A DNA stretch of 64,000 nt, taken from Paenibacillus tyrphae (GTDB taxonomy: Bacteria; Bacillota; Bacilli; Paenibacillales; NBRC-103111). This document shows, piece by piece, positions 45,731-54,568 of this stretch (positions within the stretch are counted from its first letter, which is position 1; each line of letters opens with the position of its first letter). Location: the NCBI RefSeq assembly GCF_027925525.1, contig NZ_BSDJ01000009.1, positions 1-64,000 on the forward strand. Reading direction: 5' to 3'. The translations under genes were made by a program, and so were the position numbers. The notes beneath the pieces were generated by a model that was not told where the DNA came from, did not search any database, and saw nothing but the letters and a program-made list of their open reading frames with translations.

Positions 45731-47422
45731 TCAATCGCCGGGCGTTTCGCCTTCCGTCCGTTCCGCCTCTTCTTCCAGCAGCTTTCTGCGAAGCACTTTG
45801 CCGACCATCGTTTTGGGCAGATGGTCGCGAAATTCGTAAATATGGGGCACCTTGTAAGCGGCCAGCCGCTCCCGGCACCACCGATTGAGCTCCTCGGCTC
45901 CCGCCTCGCTGCCCTGCTTCATGACCAGATACGCCTTCACCGTCTCCCCCCGGTACGGATCGCGCACGCCGGCCACCACGGCCTCCGCCACATCCGGGTG
46001 CTCGTACAGCACCTCCTCGATCTCGCGCGGATAAATATTGAAGCCTCCGGCAATGATCAAGTCCTTTTTGCGGTCCAAAATGTAAAAAAATCCGTCTTCA
46101 TCCATCCTTCCCATATCGCCGGTGTACAGCCATCCGTCCTTGAGCGCCACTGCGGTCTCCTCCGGCCGGTTCCAATAGCCCTTCATCACTTGCGGCCCGC
46201 GGACGGCAAGCTCGCCGACTTCTCCAACCGGCAGCTCCTCCAGCGTCTGCGGGTCAACAATCCGCGCGTCCGTATCGGGGAACGGAATCCCGATGGAGCC
46301 GACTTTCCGCCGCTCCCAGATGTTGTTCCCGTGCGTAATGGGTGACGCCTCCGTCAAGCCGTAGCCCTCGACGAGGCGGCCTCCCGAGACGGCCTCGAAC
46401 TGCTCCTGCACCTCAAGCGGCAGCGGAGCGGCCCCGCTGATGCACAGCTTCAGCGAAGACAGGTTAAACCGCGGCTTGCGGGCTTGCTGAAGAAGCGCAA
46501 TATACATCGTAGGCGCCCCGGGGAACACGGTCGGCTTCGTCCGACGGATGGTCTCAAGCAGCAAACCGGTCTCGAATCGCGGCAAGAGCGCCAGCGTTCC
46601 GCCCAAATAAACGGACTGATTCAGCAGCACCGTCAGCCCGAACACATGAAAAAACGGCAGCGCCGACAAGTATGTTTCCTGCCCGGGCTTCAAACGGTAG
46701 GACCACAGCCGGCTTTGAATCGAATTGGCGATCAGGTTATAATGCGTCAGCATCACCCCTTTGGCGCGCCCGGTTGTGCCTCCCGTATATTGGATCAAAG
46801 CCAGATCGCGCTCCGCATCCACCTCCACTTGCCGAAGCTCCGGGGAACCCCGCTCCATAAATTGCCGGAACGGGTAGACGCCATTGCCGTAAACGACTTT
46901 CCGGTCCAGTCCTTGCTTCTTCGCGAACAACGGGTAGAGCCATTTTTGCGGGACAGGCATGTAGTCCTTAATCGACGTGACGATGATATGCCTTAGCTCG
47001 GCGGACTCGGCAATTTCGGATACCCGCCGGTACAGCAGATCCAGCGTGACGATCGTCCGGGCCCCCGCATCTTTAAGCTGATATTCCAGCTCGCGCGGGG
47101 TGTACATTGGATTGGTCATCACAACGATACCGCCCATAAGCAGCGTGCCGAAATACGCAATGACCGTTTGCGGGCAGTTCGGCAGCATGAGCGCCACCCG
47201 ATCGCCTTGGCGCACGCCGTGCCGGACAAGCGCGTCCGCAAATCGGCTCGCTTGCTCCAGAAGCGTGCGGTAAGTCATCGTTTTGCCCATAAAATCCAAG
47301 GCAGCGCGCTGCGGATACGTACGGGCGGACTCGGTCAAAAAACAAGCCAGCGAATGTCGCGGGTAGTCGAACGTCGGCGGCACCTCGGCAGGATAGTGAC
47401 GCAGCCAAGGCTTGTCGGGCAT
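45731..47422 (-). CDS. Long-chain fatty acid-CoA ligase (acyl-CoA synthetase)
   Basis: A 563-residue ANL-superfamily enzyme that activates fatty acids to acyl-AMP and then acyl-CoA. P-loop-like motif YTGGTTGRAKGVMLTH, FFHVFGLTVLL, GYGLTEASPITHGN, the hinge region YTGDMGRMDEDGFFYILDRKKDLIIAGGFNIYPREIEE and C-terminal Lys in PKTMVGKVLRRKL. These match LcfA/FadD enzymes. ATG 47422 follows GGAGGTGG by 5 bases; the open frame runs to 47485 without a site. No signal or TM segment, peripheral membrane expected. Monocistronic. The C-terminal EEEAERTEGETPGD tail is acidic. Confidence 0.92.
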   Translation of the reverse strand: MPDKPWLRHYPAEVPPTFDYPRHSLACFLTESARTYPQRAALDFMGKTMTYRTLLEQASRFADALVRHGVRQGDRVALMLPNCPQTVIAYFGTLLMGGIVVMTNPMYTPRELEYQLKDAGARTIVTLDLLYRRVSEIAESAELRHIIVTSIKDYMPVPQKWLYPLFAKKQGLDRKVVYGNGVYPFRQFMERGSPELRQVEVDAERDLALIQYTGGTTGRAKGVMLTHYNLIANSIQSRLWSYRLKPGQETYLSALPFFHVFGLTVLLNQSVYLGGTLALLPRFETGLLLETIRRTKPTVFPGAPTMYIALLQQARKPRFNLSSLKLCISGAAPLPLEVQEQFEAVSGGRLVEGYGLTEASPITHGNNIWERRKVGSIGIPFPDTDARIVDPQTLEELPVGEVGELAVRGPQVMKGYWNRPEETAVALKDGWLYTGDMGRMDEDGFFYILDRKKDLIIAGGFNIYPREIEEVLYEHPDVAEAVVAGVRDPYRGETVKAYLVMKQGSEAGAEELNRWCRERLAAYKVPHIYEFRDHLPKTMVGKVLRRKLLEEEAERTEGETPGD

Positions 47423-47730
47423 TAAAACCACCTCCATGCAAGGTTGCCTTGGTCTGGGGACGACGCCGACGGTTTCACCGGTCACGGATGACGCCTCGGC
47501 GGCGGCCGATTGGGGAAACGGTTAACCGCCCTGGCGGCCGAACCACAGGACCGCTTGCGTTACCGCTTACGGCAAACGACCGGCCAGGTTGTCCGAAAGC
47601 GTTGCCATCTCCCCTGTACTTGGTAATTTATGCGCTGCATGAGGCGTCTATGCCATATACGAGATTCAAATGAGAAAGCAATCGACTAAACAATGGGGAC
47701 TAGTGAGGTTCTTTCTGTGGGAAGGGGAGA

Positions 47731-47789
47731 AAAACGGAAGCGCACCGGCTGGGCTGCAAATTACGCTTGTGCCCGCAAAGGTGCGCTTC
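47731..47789 (-). terminator. Terminator-like stem after the HAD gene
   Basis: GAAGCGCACC and GGTGCGCTTC form a perfect 10-bp stem with a long loop; on the minus strand CGTTTTTCTCC follows. Nothing else is seen in 47486-47816. Confidence 0.55.
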
Positions 47790-47816
47790 TCTGTATTAGA
47801 CCGACTACGTGGCAGC

Positions 47817-48488
47817 TTAAGCTCCCGCTTCGGCGGATGGGATCAGCCTCTCGAGCTCTTCAAGCCGGATCTGGCGGATCGAGGCGACGATCCAATCGGC
47901 TTTCGACAAATCCTGGTCCCCGGAATTAGCATTTTGAAACCCGATGCACGTCATGCCGGCAGCTTTGGCCGCAGCCACGCCATGACGGGCATCTTCCAGG
48001 ACGATGCATTGGTCGGGTGAGGCTCCAAGCATTTCGGCGGCTTTCAAATAAATATCCGGCGCCGGTTTACCATGGTCCACCTCTTCGCCGCTTATCACAA
48101 AATCGAAATACGAAAGCAGACCGAATTTATTCAGCACCGCCTCGATGAACACCCTTGGCGAGGAAGAAGCCAGACCGATCCGCTTGCTGCCATGCAGCGA
48201 ATGAAGCAGCTCCGCGATCCCCTCGATCGGCCGGTCGTCCGAAGCCTCCAAGTACGCCAGCTTCCGCTTCAGCTGCAATTCGATGATGTCTTCGACGGAT
48301 GGCGTCAAGCCGTACTTGAGCCGGATTCGGGTCCACATCTCGGGATTGGTCATCCCGACATACCCTTCCAGCTCCTCCTTCGTAATCGGGACGCCAAGCC
48401 CTTCCATCACCTCCATATCCACCTTGAAGTGAAGCGGCTCGCTGTCAATGATGACGCCGTCCATATCGAATATAAAGGTCGTAAACAT
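47817..48488 (-). CDS. HAD-superfamily sugar phosphatase/beta-phosphoglucomutase-like
   Basis: A 223-residue HAD subfamily IA protein. Motif I FDMDGVIIDSEPLH (nucleophile Asp8, acid Asp10), a four-helix cap, motif II LASSS, motif III Lys in GKPAPDIYLKA, motif IV VLEDARHGVAAAKAAGM. This pattern is shared by beta-phosphoglucomutases and small sugar phosphatases; the cap is not diagnostic. ATG 48488 follows GGAGAGAGGG; the frame extends upstream without a site. No operon partner. Confidence 0.88.
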   Translation of the reverse strand: MFTTFIFDMDGVIIDSEPLHFKVDMEVMEGLGVPITKEELEGYVGMTNPEMWTRIRLKYGLTPSVEDIIELQLKRKLAYLEASDDRPIEGIAELLHSLHGSKRIGLASSSPRVFIEAVLNKFGLLSYFDFVISGEEVDHGKPAPDIYLKAAEMLGASPDQCIVLEDARHGVAAAKAAGMTCIGFQNANSGDQDLSKADWIVASIRQIRLEELERLIPSAEAGA

Positions 48489-48833
48489 ATCGTTTTCCCT
48501 CTCTCCTTTCCCGATCTCGGTAGCGTGAAATCTATCTTCGACAAAGTTCGTCTGAACTGATTTTATCACGCTCCCTTCGGAGCTCCAAGCGTATGCCATA
48601 GGATGATCGGGAGGCGAATGCCGCTGCCGGGAGAAAGCGCGGATCAACGAGGGAAGCAGGCTGCGCACACCGGTCGGCGTGCCTGAGATTCAAATCGTAG
48701 AGACCGTTGCGGAAGAGAAGCGTTCGACCGAGGAAGATGCCGGGGGTAAGACGAGCTGACCGAGGCCGAACTGGATGAGTCGATGCGCCGGCTGAAGCGC
48801 TGCGATAAGGCGAGCCGGCGCGCAGCAGCCGTA
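48489..48833. other. Gene-free stretch with possible decayed coding sequence
   Basis: This 345-base gap holds the HAD promoter on its left. The right half (about 48620-48830) is rich in G and C and has coding-like rhythm on the plus strand (fragments such as VGVPEIQIVETVAEEKRS) broken by stops. I recognise no family; it may be a relic. Confidence 0.3.
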
Positions 48834-49274
48834 TCAGGCCAAAGCGTCCGCCACCTGTTTGCCGAGTGCCCGGCAGGCGGCTTTATCCGAATCCGATGGG
48901 TTTAACTCCACCTTCAGCCCTTCTGCGACAACGTCCGCTCCGAGCTCCTCCAGCTTCTCCTTGAGAAGGTCGACCGCCTTTCCGAATTGCGCGTACGAGG
49001 AATCGGCCGAACCGAAGACCGCCGCCTTTTTCCCGCTCAGCTCCAGACCGTCCATCTCTTCGTAGAAATCCAGAAATTCGTCGGGCAGCTCGCCGTCGCC
49101 CCAAGTGTAGGCTCCAAGAATAATACCGTCATACTCTCCGAGCTCATGACTGCTTGTATCCATCACGTTTTTGACGACCGGCTCGATCCCTGCTTCGCGG
49201 ACCCCCTCTGCGACCTCGTCGGCCATCTCCTCCGTATTGCCCGTCATGCTGGCAAACACAATAATCAGTTTCAT
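48834..49274 (-). CDS. Short-chain flavodoxin
   Basis: A 146-residue flavodoxin: FMN phosphate loop FASMTGNTEEMADEV (residues about 7-21), flavin-stacking region ILGAYTWGDGELPDEFLDFYEEM and AVFGSADSSYAQFGKAVD. It carries electrons in place of ferredoxin, especially when iron is short. ATG 49274 follows GGAGGGG by 7 bases; an upstream extension of 50 codons overlaps the promoter and is rejected. A perfect Fur box lies 54 bases before the start, so iron-repressed expression is expected. Confidence 0.94.
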   Translation of the reverse strand: MKLIIVFASMTGNTEEMADEVAEGVREAGIEPVVKNVMDTSSHELGEYDGIILGAYTWGDGELPDEFLDFYEEMDGLELSGKKAAVFGSADSSYAQFGKAVDLLKEKLEELGADVVAEGLKVELNPSDSDKAACRALGKQVADALA

Positions 49275-49327
49275 TTCCAAGCCCCTCCGTTTTCCGTAAT
49301 GTTCCATGTACTTCCTCAACCATATTA

Positions 49328-49346
49328 AATGATAATGATTATCATT
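49328..49346. promoter_or_regulatory. Fur box of the flavodoxin gene
   Basis: AATGATAATGATTATCATT is a perfect 9-1-9 inverted repeat and contains the classic 7-1-7 Fur core TGATAATGATTATCA. It stands in the flavodoxin promoter region. Confidence 0.88.
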
Positions 49347-49400
49347 GTCAATTATGTTTTTTTTGAGACGCCGCCTATTTTCGGACCGGGTAAAAAGTCC

Positions 49401-49440
49401 AAGGCCGGAATCCCTTTGTTTCAAGGAATCCCGGCCTTTG
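49401..49440. terminator. Terminator upstream of the flavodoxin gene
   Basis: AAGGCCGG and CCGGCCTT form the stem with near-complementary AATCCCTT/AAGGAATC inside and TTTG after it. It can end the DUF429 transcript, which comes from the right on the minus strand. Confidence 0.7.
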
Positions 49441-49499
49441 CAATTGCCGCATATTTATTAAGCCAACCCGAGTCGCTGTGAAACCCGGTGCCGCCAGAT

Positions 49500-50255
49500 C
49501 TACTGCCCCCCGGCAGCAAGCGTGCGTCCCTCCGGCTTGTAAAATGAAATCGTACGCGACAGCCCCGTCCGGTCCGCATCGCCTTCGGCAGGCACCTGAC
49601 GCAATGCGCCGCCGCTGAGCCAGCCGGTGACCGCGAGCACCAGCGCGTCGAGCATATCGTCGCGGGCCAGCGCCTTGCGCGGATACCGCGCGAGCAGCTC
49701 GGCGACGATGGTATCAGCGTGCGCGCAGACCCGCCGCAAATGCGCGAACCGCTCGGCGAAGCCTTCCGGCGTCTTTTTGCCGTGGCGCATCGACCCGCCG
49801 AAGAGCTGCGCAAAGCACAGCTCCGGATGCGACTCGCGGAAGCGCCCGCGTGCCTCCATATCCTGCTGGAGCAGCTCGTCGAGCCGGCGAATTTTCGGCA
49901 CGAGGCCCCAGGACTGGCGCGACAAGCCGCGGTCGCTGATCTCCCGCTGCAGGGCATTTGCCTCGGCGTAGCCGGTTGCTCCCAGCACCTCGCGTACCGG
50001 TGCGGCGAAGATCGAGGAAGCCCGCCCCGGCTTCAACAGCTCCCGCGCGAGCGCGTCGCAAGCCCGCGACTCCCGGCCGTCCGCCAAGCCGATCGGCATG
50101 TCGATCAACATCAGCTTGGCCTCCCGATGGGCCTCCCACAGGAGATGGAGGTCTTCATATACGTCTGCCGCCCAGCTCTGTCCATCCTCCGACAGCCTCA
50201 CCGCAAGCCAGCCGCCCGGACAGCCGTCGACGCCGACATAGCCCCCGCGGCTCAT
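49500..50255 (-). CDS. DUF429 domain protein
   Basis: A 251-residue protein with the DUF429 signature (RNase H-like fold): GVDGCPGGWLAVRL at the N terminus, LMLIDMPIGLADGRESRACD, a Pro/Glu region with ESHPELCFAQLFGG, and RDDMLDALVLAVTGWL. These match conserved acidic positions of predicted nuclease-like proteins, but no activity is established. The start overlaps the stop of the upstream HAD gene by 4 bases, so the pair is translationally coupled. Confidence 0.85.
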   Translation of the reverse strand: MSRGGYVGVDGCPGGWLAVRLSEDGQSWAADVYEDLHLLWEAHREAKLMLIDMPIGLADGRESRACDALARELLKPGRASSIFAAPVREVLGATGYAEANALQREISDRGLSRQSWGLVPKIRRLDELLQQDMEARGRFRESHPELCFAQLFGGSMRHGKKTPEGFAERFAHLRRVCAHADTIVAELLARYPRKALARDDMLDALVLAVTGWLSGGALRQVPAEGDADRTGLSRTISFYKPEGRTLAAGGQ

Positions 50256-50911
50256 CCGCGCAGCAGCTCCGCAAGCGAGTGTACCGTTGCGGCGCTATAT
50301 ACTGGCTGCGCCAGCTTAAGCTCCTCGGCGGTGCCGTAGCCGTAAGCGACAGCCGCCGAATCCATTCCGTGTGCTCTCGCCCCCTCGATATCGTGCTTCC
50401 GATCGCCGATCATCAAGCAGGCGGAAACGGGTGGGAAGCCCGCCAGCTCCAGCGCATACGCGATCACGTCGGCTTTGTCCGAACGCGTACCGTCAAGCTC
50501 GCTGCCCGCCAGATGGGCGAAATGCCGGTCCAGTCCGAAGTGCGCCAAAATTTGCTTTGCAAACACGATCGGCTTCGATGTCGCGACGATCAGCTTGTGG
50601 CCCTCTGCCCCGAGCTCCGCCAACAACTGCGGGATGCCGGGGTACACTTCGTTTTGAAACATGCCCCGTTCCGTGAAATATTCCCGGTACCAGCCAATAG
50701 CTTCCCACGCCTGCTCCGGGGTGAAACCATACCGCTCGCGCAGCGACACCTGCAGCGGCGGACCGATAAACGGCGTCAGTTTGTTCAAATCCGGCTCCTC
50801 GATTCCCATACGCCCCAAAGCATATTGAACCGACCGGGTAATACCCTCCTTCGGATCGGTTAATGTCCCGTCCAGGTCGAACAACAAATGCGTATACCGG
50901 GTCATCCCCAT
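50252..50911 (-). CDS. HAD hydrolase, phosphoglycolate phosphatase-like
   Basis: A 219-residue HAD subfamily IA phosphatase. Motif I LLFDLDGTLTDPKEGITRSVQYAL, cap region with FIGPPLQVSLRERYGF, motif II VATSKP with a following Lys (AKQIL), motif III Lys in SDKADVI and motif IV MIGDRKHDIEGARAHG. This is the PpaX/Gph/5'-nucleotidase group. Two ATG codons (50911 and 50905) are both possible behind GGAGAAAGAGG. It is upstream of and coupled to the DUF429 gene. Confidence 0.9.
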   Translation of the reverse strand: MGMTRYTHLLFDLDGTLTDPKEGITRSVQYALGRMGIEEPDLNKLTPFIGPPLQVSLRERYGFTPEQAWEAIGWYREYFTERGMFQNEVYPGIPQLLAELGAEGHKLIVATSKPIVFAKQILAHFGLDRHFAHLAGSELDGTRSDKADVIAYALELAGFPPVSACLMIGDRKHDIEGARAHGMDSAAVAYGYGTAEELKLAQPVYSAATVHSLAELLRG

Positions 50912-51105
50912 AAGCCTCTTTCTCCTCTCCCTCAGCTGGGCTGCACTCTGTTACCGCTCCATTATACCTTGTTTCCGGGAACGCGTCCTTTTTTCGTGAT
51001 AGATGCCTCAGGACACCTGTCCATACCATAAGACGGCCGATGACATACCTTATATAGGTGCTAGCAGGACAGAAACTTACATCGGCATTACGGGAGAGGA
51101 TCGAA

Positions 51106-51984
51106 GTGGCTAGAGGACTATTCGATGTCGTAGTGAACCCGGAGCACGGCGAGGATACGATAACGGTAGTCGCGAATTGTATAAACGGCTACGAACACGA
51201 GCTGCATACGCTTCGGGACGGAATGATGGTCGTTTTGAAAAAAGAAGGCAGTCCGGACAAACAAATCCGCATCGTGCGGGGACTCGACGACGAATGCCTG
51301 TTTCATTACATCGAAATGGGACCGGCCACGGCCCAAGCCGCCGACCTGCGGGGAGGAGCCCGCTGCCTGCTGGTATATAACGAGTTCGAGCACACCATGA
51401 CTCTGACCAAAATTACCGTAAACAAAGAGCGGGTAGTCGTGCTTACCGAAAAGGGCCGGACGGAACCGAGAGTAAGAATCGGGTATTCGTTACTGAACAA
51501 GCTCGGTTTGGCCGGCGCACAAAGGAGCCGGACCGTGCGGGCCAGACACGGGAATGCTTCCGTCAAGCTCCGCCTCTCGGTGCCCCCAAACGAGCTAGAC
51601 GAACAATTCGTGTTGTCGGCAGGCGCTGCGGCCAAGCTTCGTCTGGGCAACGGGCAGACGTGCCTGCTTGCTTATGATCAAGCGACCCGGACGCTATCGT
51701 TCTCGCCGCTATCGGACGTACCGGAATCCGTCGACCCGGCGACCGGTTCTGCGCCGAACGATTCGGCTCAGCCTATGAGATCGTCATACCGGTCGAAGTC
51801 CGCACAACGAGCCGACAACAAAACCGTGGCCACCAGCCGGAGCGGTAAATCGCGGACCCGCAAAACCGCCCCTTCCCGCCTGTTCGTTTCAAAGCAAACG
51901 AAGGCTCCAAAACCAGAACCCTCTCCCAAAACCGGAGAATCCGCCGTGTGGATCAACCCAACGCTTCATAGAGGACGCCGGTAA
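51106..51984 (+). CDS. Unrecognised two-repeat protein with basic tail
   Basis: A 292-residue protein from a GTG at 51106 (GGGAGAGG upstream; the frame opens at 51058 without a site). Two beta-rich halves end alike: LRGGARCLLVYNEFEHTMTL and LRLGNGQTCLLAYDQATRTL, an internal duplication of about 95 residues. The second half (YSLLNKLGL...TVRARHGNASVKLRL) recalls the N-terminal domain of YheC/YheD spore-coat-associated proteins, but no ATP-grasp part follows. Instead the last 70-80 residues are Ser/Lys/Arg-rich and probably disordered. A spore or nucleic-acid role is only a guess. Confidence 0.6.
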   Translation: MARGLFDVVVNPEHGEDTITVVANCINGYEHELHTLRDGMMVVLKKEGSPDKQIRIVRGLDDECLFHYIEMGPATAQAADLRGGARCLLVYNEFEHTMTLTKITVNKERVVVLTEKGRTEPRVRIGYSLLNKLGLAGAQRSRTVRARHGNASVKLRLSVPPNELDEQFVLSAGAAAKLRLGNGQTCLLAYDQATRTLSFSPLSDVPESVDPATGSAPNDSAQPMRSSYRSKSAQRADNKTVATSRSGKSRTRKTAPSRLFVSKQTKAPKPEPSPKTGESAVWINPTLHRGRR

Positions 51985-52255
51985 ATCGCTTCAGGATTAG
52001 CGGGGATAAGCGGTCTGGAAGAAGTTATCGAGTTCGGCCATATGGCCTCAGCCACGATTACGCCCTCAGGGGGGGGGGCTGCTCCCTGCGGGCTATTTGC
52101 ATTTGCTAGGAGAAGGTAGAATATTTTTTCCTAAAGTTCCAGAAATCCCGAACCTGTCATTTCTTTCATAAAGCTATGCTTTGCACTATAATGATAGAGT
52201 TGTTTGAATCATAGCCATAGGGTTTATTGTCATTAGGGGGTCAAAAAGGATAGAA
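51985..52255. other. Intergenic region with G10 tract and promoter
   Basis: A run of ten G lies at 52069-52078. A TATAAT at 52187-52192 with a poor -35 could drive the acyltransferase gene. No gene is seen. Confidence 0.4.
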
Positions 52256-53443
52256 ATGAAAAAAAACAGCATCGAAGAAATACATGTTTTACGGGCGCTC
52301 GCCTTTCTGGCCGTCGTGCTGCAGCACTCGATCGGCCACTATTTGTCCGAGCCGGATACAACGCTTTCGGATGGCGTGATGTTTACCCTTTTTCTTCTTA
52401 TTTCCAAGTTTGCCGTTCCGGTGTTCATCTTTATTACAGGTCTCGTGCTGTTTTACAACTATGACGGGCCGCTTCGTTACGGTTCGTTTCTGCAAAAGCG
52501 GCTGAAGGACATCGGCGTCCCGTATTTGTTCTGGTCCCTCATCTATGCTGCTCCTGCATTGCTGCAAAGCACCGGCCTCTTCACAGGCATACAGCAGTTC
52601 GCGGGACTGGTATTCACCGGCAAAGCCTCGTATCACTTGTGGTATATTGTGATGATCATTCCGTTTTATGTGACGTTTCCGCTTTGGCGCCGGGTGATCC
52701 AGAATGTGCGAAGCCGAATCTTGACATCTGGGCGCGCGATCGCCGCCATGGTGCTTTTGGCTGCCGTGTATGTGTATGGCATGACTCTAATATGGCCGAT
52801 TTACCAAGCGGCGGAGCAATGGAATGTGCCGGTGCTGACCCCGATGCTGACCGAATATGCAGATCGCAACTCGCTCTATTTCTTCTACTACTTCGTTCTT
52901 GGAGCGGTTTCCGGTTTGGCGCTAACGCACTGGAGGGAATGGCTGAGACGCAACGGGCCGCTGGTGTATGCCGTTTTTTTTAGCTTGTCCGCTTACTTGA
53001 CGTATCGTGTCGTTGCCGGCTTCGAAAATAACCCCGCATCCCAGAATCACTACGAGGACTTGCTTTTGCTGCGCCCGATGACGGCGGTTTTCTTGATCGC
53101 TTCGGTTCTTGTGGCATATAAGTTCGGAATGCGGGCCGCCGAATCCGCCAAGGGGCTTACGCGCCGTGTGTTCTGGATGGTCAGCCAATATTCCTATGGC
53201 GCTTATTTGATCCATGCGCTGATACTGACCTGGGCTACCTTGCTCTCTGACCTCCTGCTTCCGCAGATGAACGTCACGCTTCGCACGATTCTTGCCTTTA
53301 TTCTTTGCTCGGCGATGTCGGTGCTGGCTACATTCGCGCTGTCCAGGATTCCGTTCCTCGGGCAATGGATGACCGGTTTGGGGAAAGCCAAAAAGAAACC
53401 GCAGCCAGTTCCCGGCCTATCGGCCGACAACATGAAGGGCTAA
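52256..53443 (+). CDS. Membrane acyltransferase (Acyl_transf_3)
   Basis: A 395-residue inner-membrane protein with about ten hydrophobic segments. It opens with the family signature EIHVLRALAFLAVVLQHSIGHYL (conserved Arg and His) and continues with RLKDIGVPYLFWSLIY and SYHLWYIVMIIPFYVTFPLW, typical of OafA/WecH-like O-acetyltransferases that modify surface polysaccharides. A GGGGTCAAAAAGGATAGAA stretch precedes the ATG. It stands alone; no polysaccharide gene cluster is linked. Confidence 0.88.
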   Translation: MKKNSIEEIHVLRALAFLAVVLQHSIGHYLSEPDTTLSDGVMFTLFLLISKFAVPVFIFITGLVLFYNYDGPLRYGSFLQKRLKDIGVPYLFWSLIYAAPALLQSTGLFTGIQQFAGLVFTGKASYHLWYIVMIIPFYVTFPLWRRVIQNVRSRILTSGRAIAAMVLLAAVYVYGMTLIWPIYQAAEQWNVPVLTPMLTEYADRNSLYFFYYFVLGAVSGLALTHWREWLRRNGPLVYAVFFSLSAYLTYRVVAGFENNPASQNHYEDLLLLRPMTAVFLIASVLVAYKFGMRAAESAKGLTRRVFWMVSQYSYGAYLIHALILTWATLLSDLLLPQMNVTLRTILAFILCSAMSVLATFALSRIPFLGQWMTGLGKAKKKPQPVPGLSADNMKG

Positions 53444-53604
53444 AATTGCTAAATTCGGGAGCTTCATGTCGCGGAGCAGATGTTCGAGCCTCGCCCGGCA
53501 CCTGCTTTTGTAATCCAATTGTCAGCGGCGCGTCATTGTCACACCGCTTCGTTCTTACTATGCTGAAAGAGATGGATATCTTTTAACATAAGGAGGATCG
53601 CTGT

Positions 53605-53979
53605 ATGCTTTATGCAGCTCTGATGCTGCTTGCCGTGCTGCTGGTCGCAGGCGTGCTCAAGCGGCTGGGCGCGAAGGCCGTCTATTCCACGGCCCTGCTC
53701 TTGTCGGTGCTGTTATCGCTTGTCGCCAACTTCGGTCTGGGGCAGAACTACTTTTACAATCTGATCCCCGGCATGCATGACGGAGGCTTATGCATCTCCA
53801 ATCGGGTAGCCTATTTTATCATCGGCGACGGCCTGTGGACGCAAGCTCACTTTCGCATCGCCTTCGAACGATCCGTCTGGATTACGCTCCTTCTGATCGT
53901 CGCTTGCGCCGGCGCAAAAATTGTGGAAAACAAAACGGAACGAAGCAAGTCTCCGTCCCGTTTGACACGATATCAATAA
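53605..53979 (+). CDS. Small membrane protein, unknown
   Basis: A 124-residue protein from an ATG behind TAAGGAGG. It has three hydrophobic segments: two near the N terminus (residues 1-20 and 27-45) and one at about 90-108. Between them lies an extracytoplasmic loop with GQNYFYNLIPGMHDGGLCISNRVAYF. I recognise no family. The 3' end overlaps the convergent SRPBCC gene by 7 bases. Confidence 0.7.
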   Translation: MLYAALMLLAVLLVAGVLKRLGAKAVYSTALLLSVLLSLVANFGLGQNYFYNLIPGMHDGGLCISNRVAYFIIGDGLWTQAHFRIAFERSVWITLLLIVACAGAKIVENKTERSKSPSRLTRYQ

Positions 53980-54422
53980 CCGAAATCAAGCGTTTTGCCC
54001 GTTTCGGCGTAGGTTTTGATGTTGCTCAAAATCATGGGCCAGCTTTGCCGGGTGTTCTCGTACGACGGGTGATCGGCCGGCCACCGGTCGTTGACCAGCG
54101 TCAGCTTGGTGCAGCTGCCCATAGGCTCCAGCGTGAACGTGATCCGGGTCTCCAGCTCGGCGTGGTTTTCCCGGTAAGACGGTCCGGCATGCTCGGTCAC
54201 GCTGAGCAGACGGTTCGACTCGATGGCAAGCACCTTGCCGTAAACGTGGACGGTTTCGTCTCCGTCGTTCCCGGGTCCCACATACGCGTAATCGGCTCCG
54301 ACCTCGAAGGTGGAGCGGATCGTACAGCCGAACATTGTCTTTTTCACGCCTTCGTCCGAAATCAATACTTGCCAGACGTCCTCTGGCGACGCCCCGATAT
54401 AGTAATGGTAAACGAGATCCAT
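53973..54422 (-). CDS. SRPBCC/AHSA1-domain protein
   Basis: A 149-residue START-like protein. It begins MDLVYHYYIGASPEDVWQVL, the standard first strand and helix of AHSA1 proteins, and continues with GADYAYVGPGNDGD, LLSVTEHAGP and ETRITFTLEPMGSCTKLTLVNDRW. Such proteins bind small hydrophobic ligands; function open. ATG 54422 follows GGAGG by 7 bases; an in-frame ATG at 54443 is less likely. Divergent from an AraC gene 147 bases away, which may control it. Confidence 0.88.
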   Translation of the reverse strand: MDLVYHYYIGASPEDVWQVLISDEGVKKTMFGCTIRSTFEVGADYAYVGPGNDGDETVHVYGKVLAIESNRLLSVTEHAGPSYRENHAELETRITFTLEPMGSCTKLTLVNDRWPADHPSYENTRQSWPMILSNIKTYAETGKTLDFGY

Positions 54423-54568
54423 CCTTATCCCTCCGCGCATCAATGAATTTGGAATTGCAATCGGACGTCCCGACTGCTACTCTTACTATACATTCGGCTG
54501 CGGACAAGCGTATAGGAAAAACGCGACAGAACGATTTTCCCACCACACCGGAACAAGGGAGAGATTTG

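Noticed and set aside
49275-49424. 50-codon N-terminal extension of the flavodoxin
   Set aside because: It would translate the Fur box; the flavodoxin fold begins at MKLIIVFAS with a good ribosome site.
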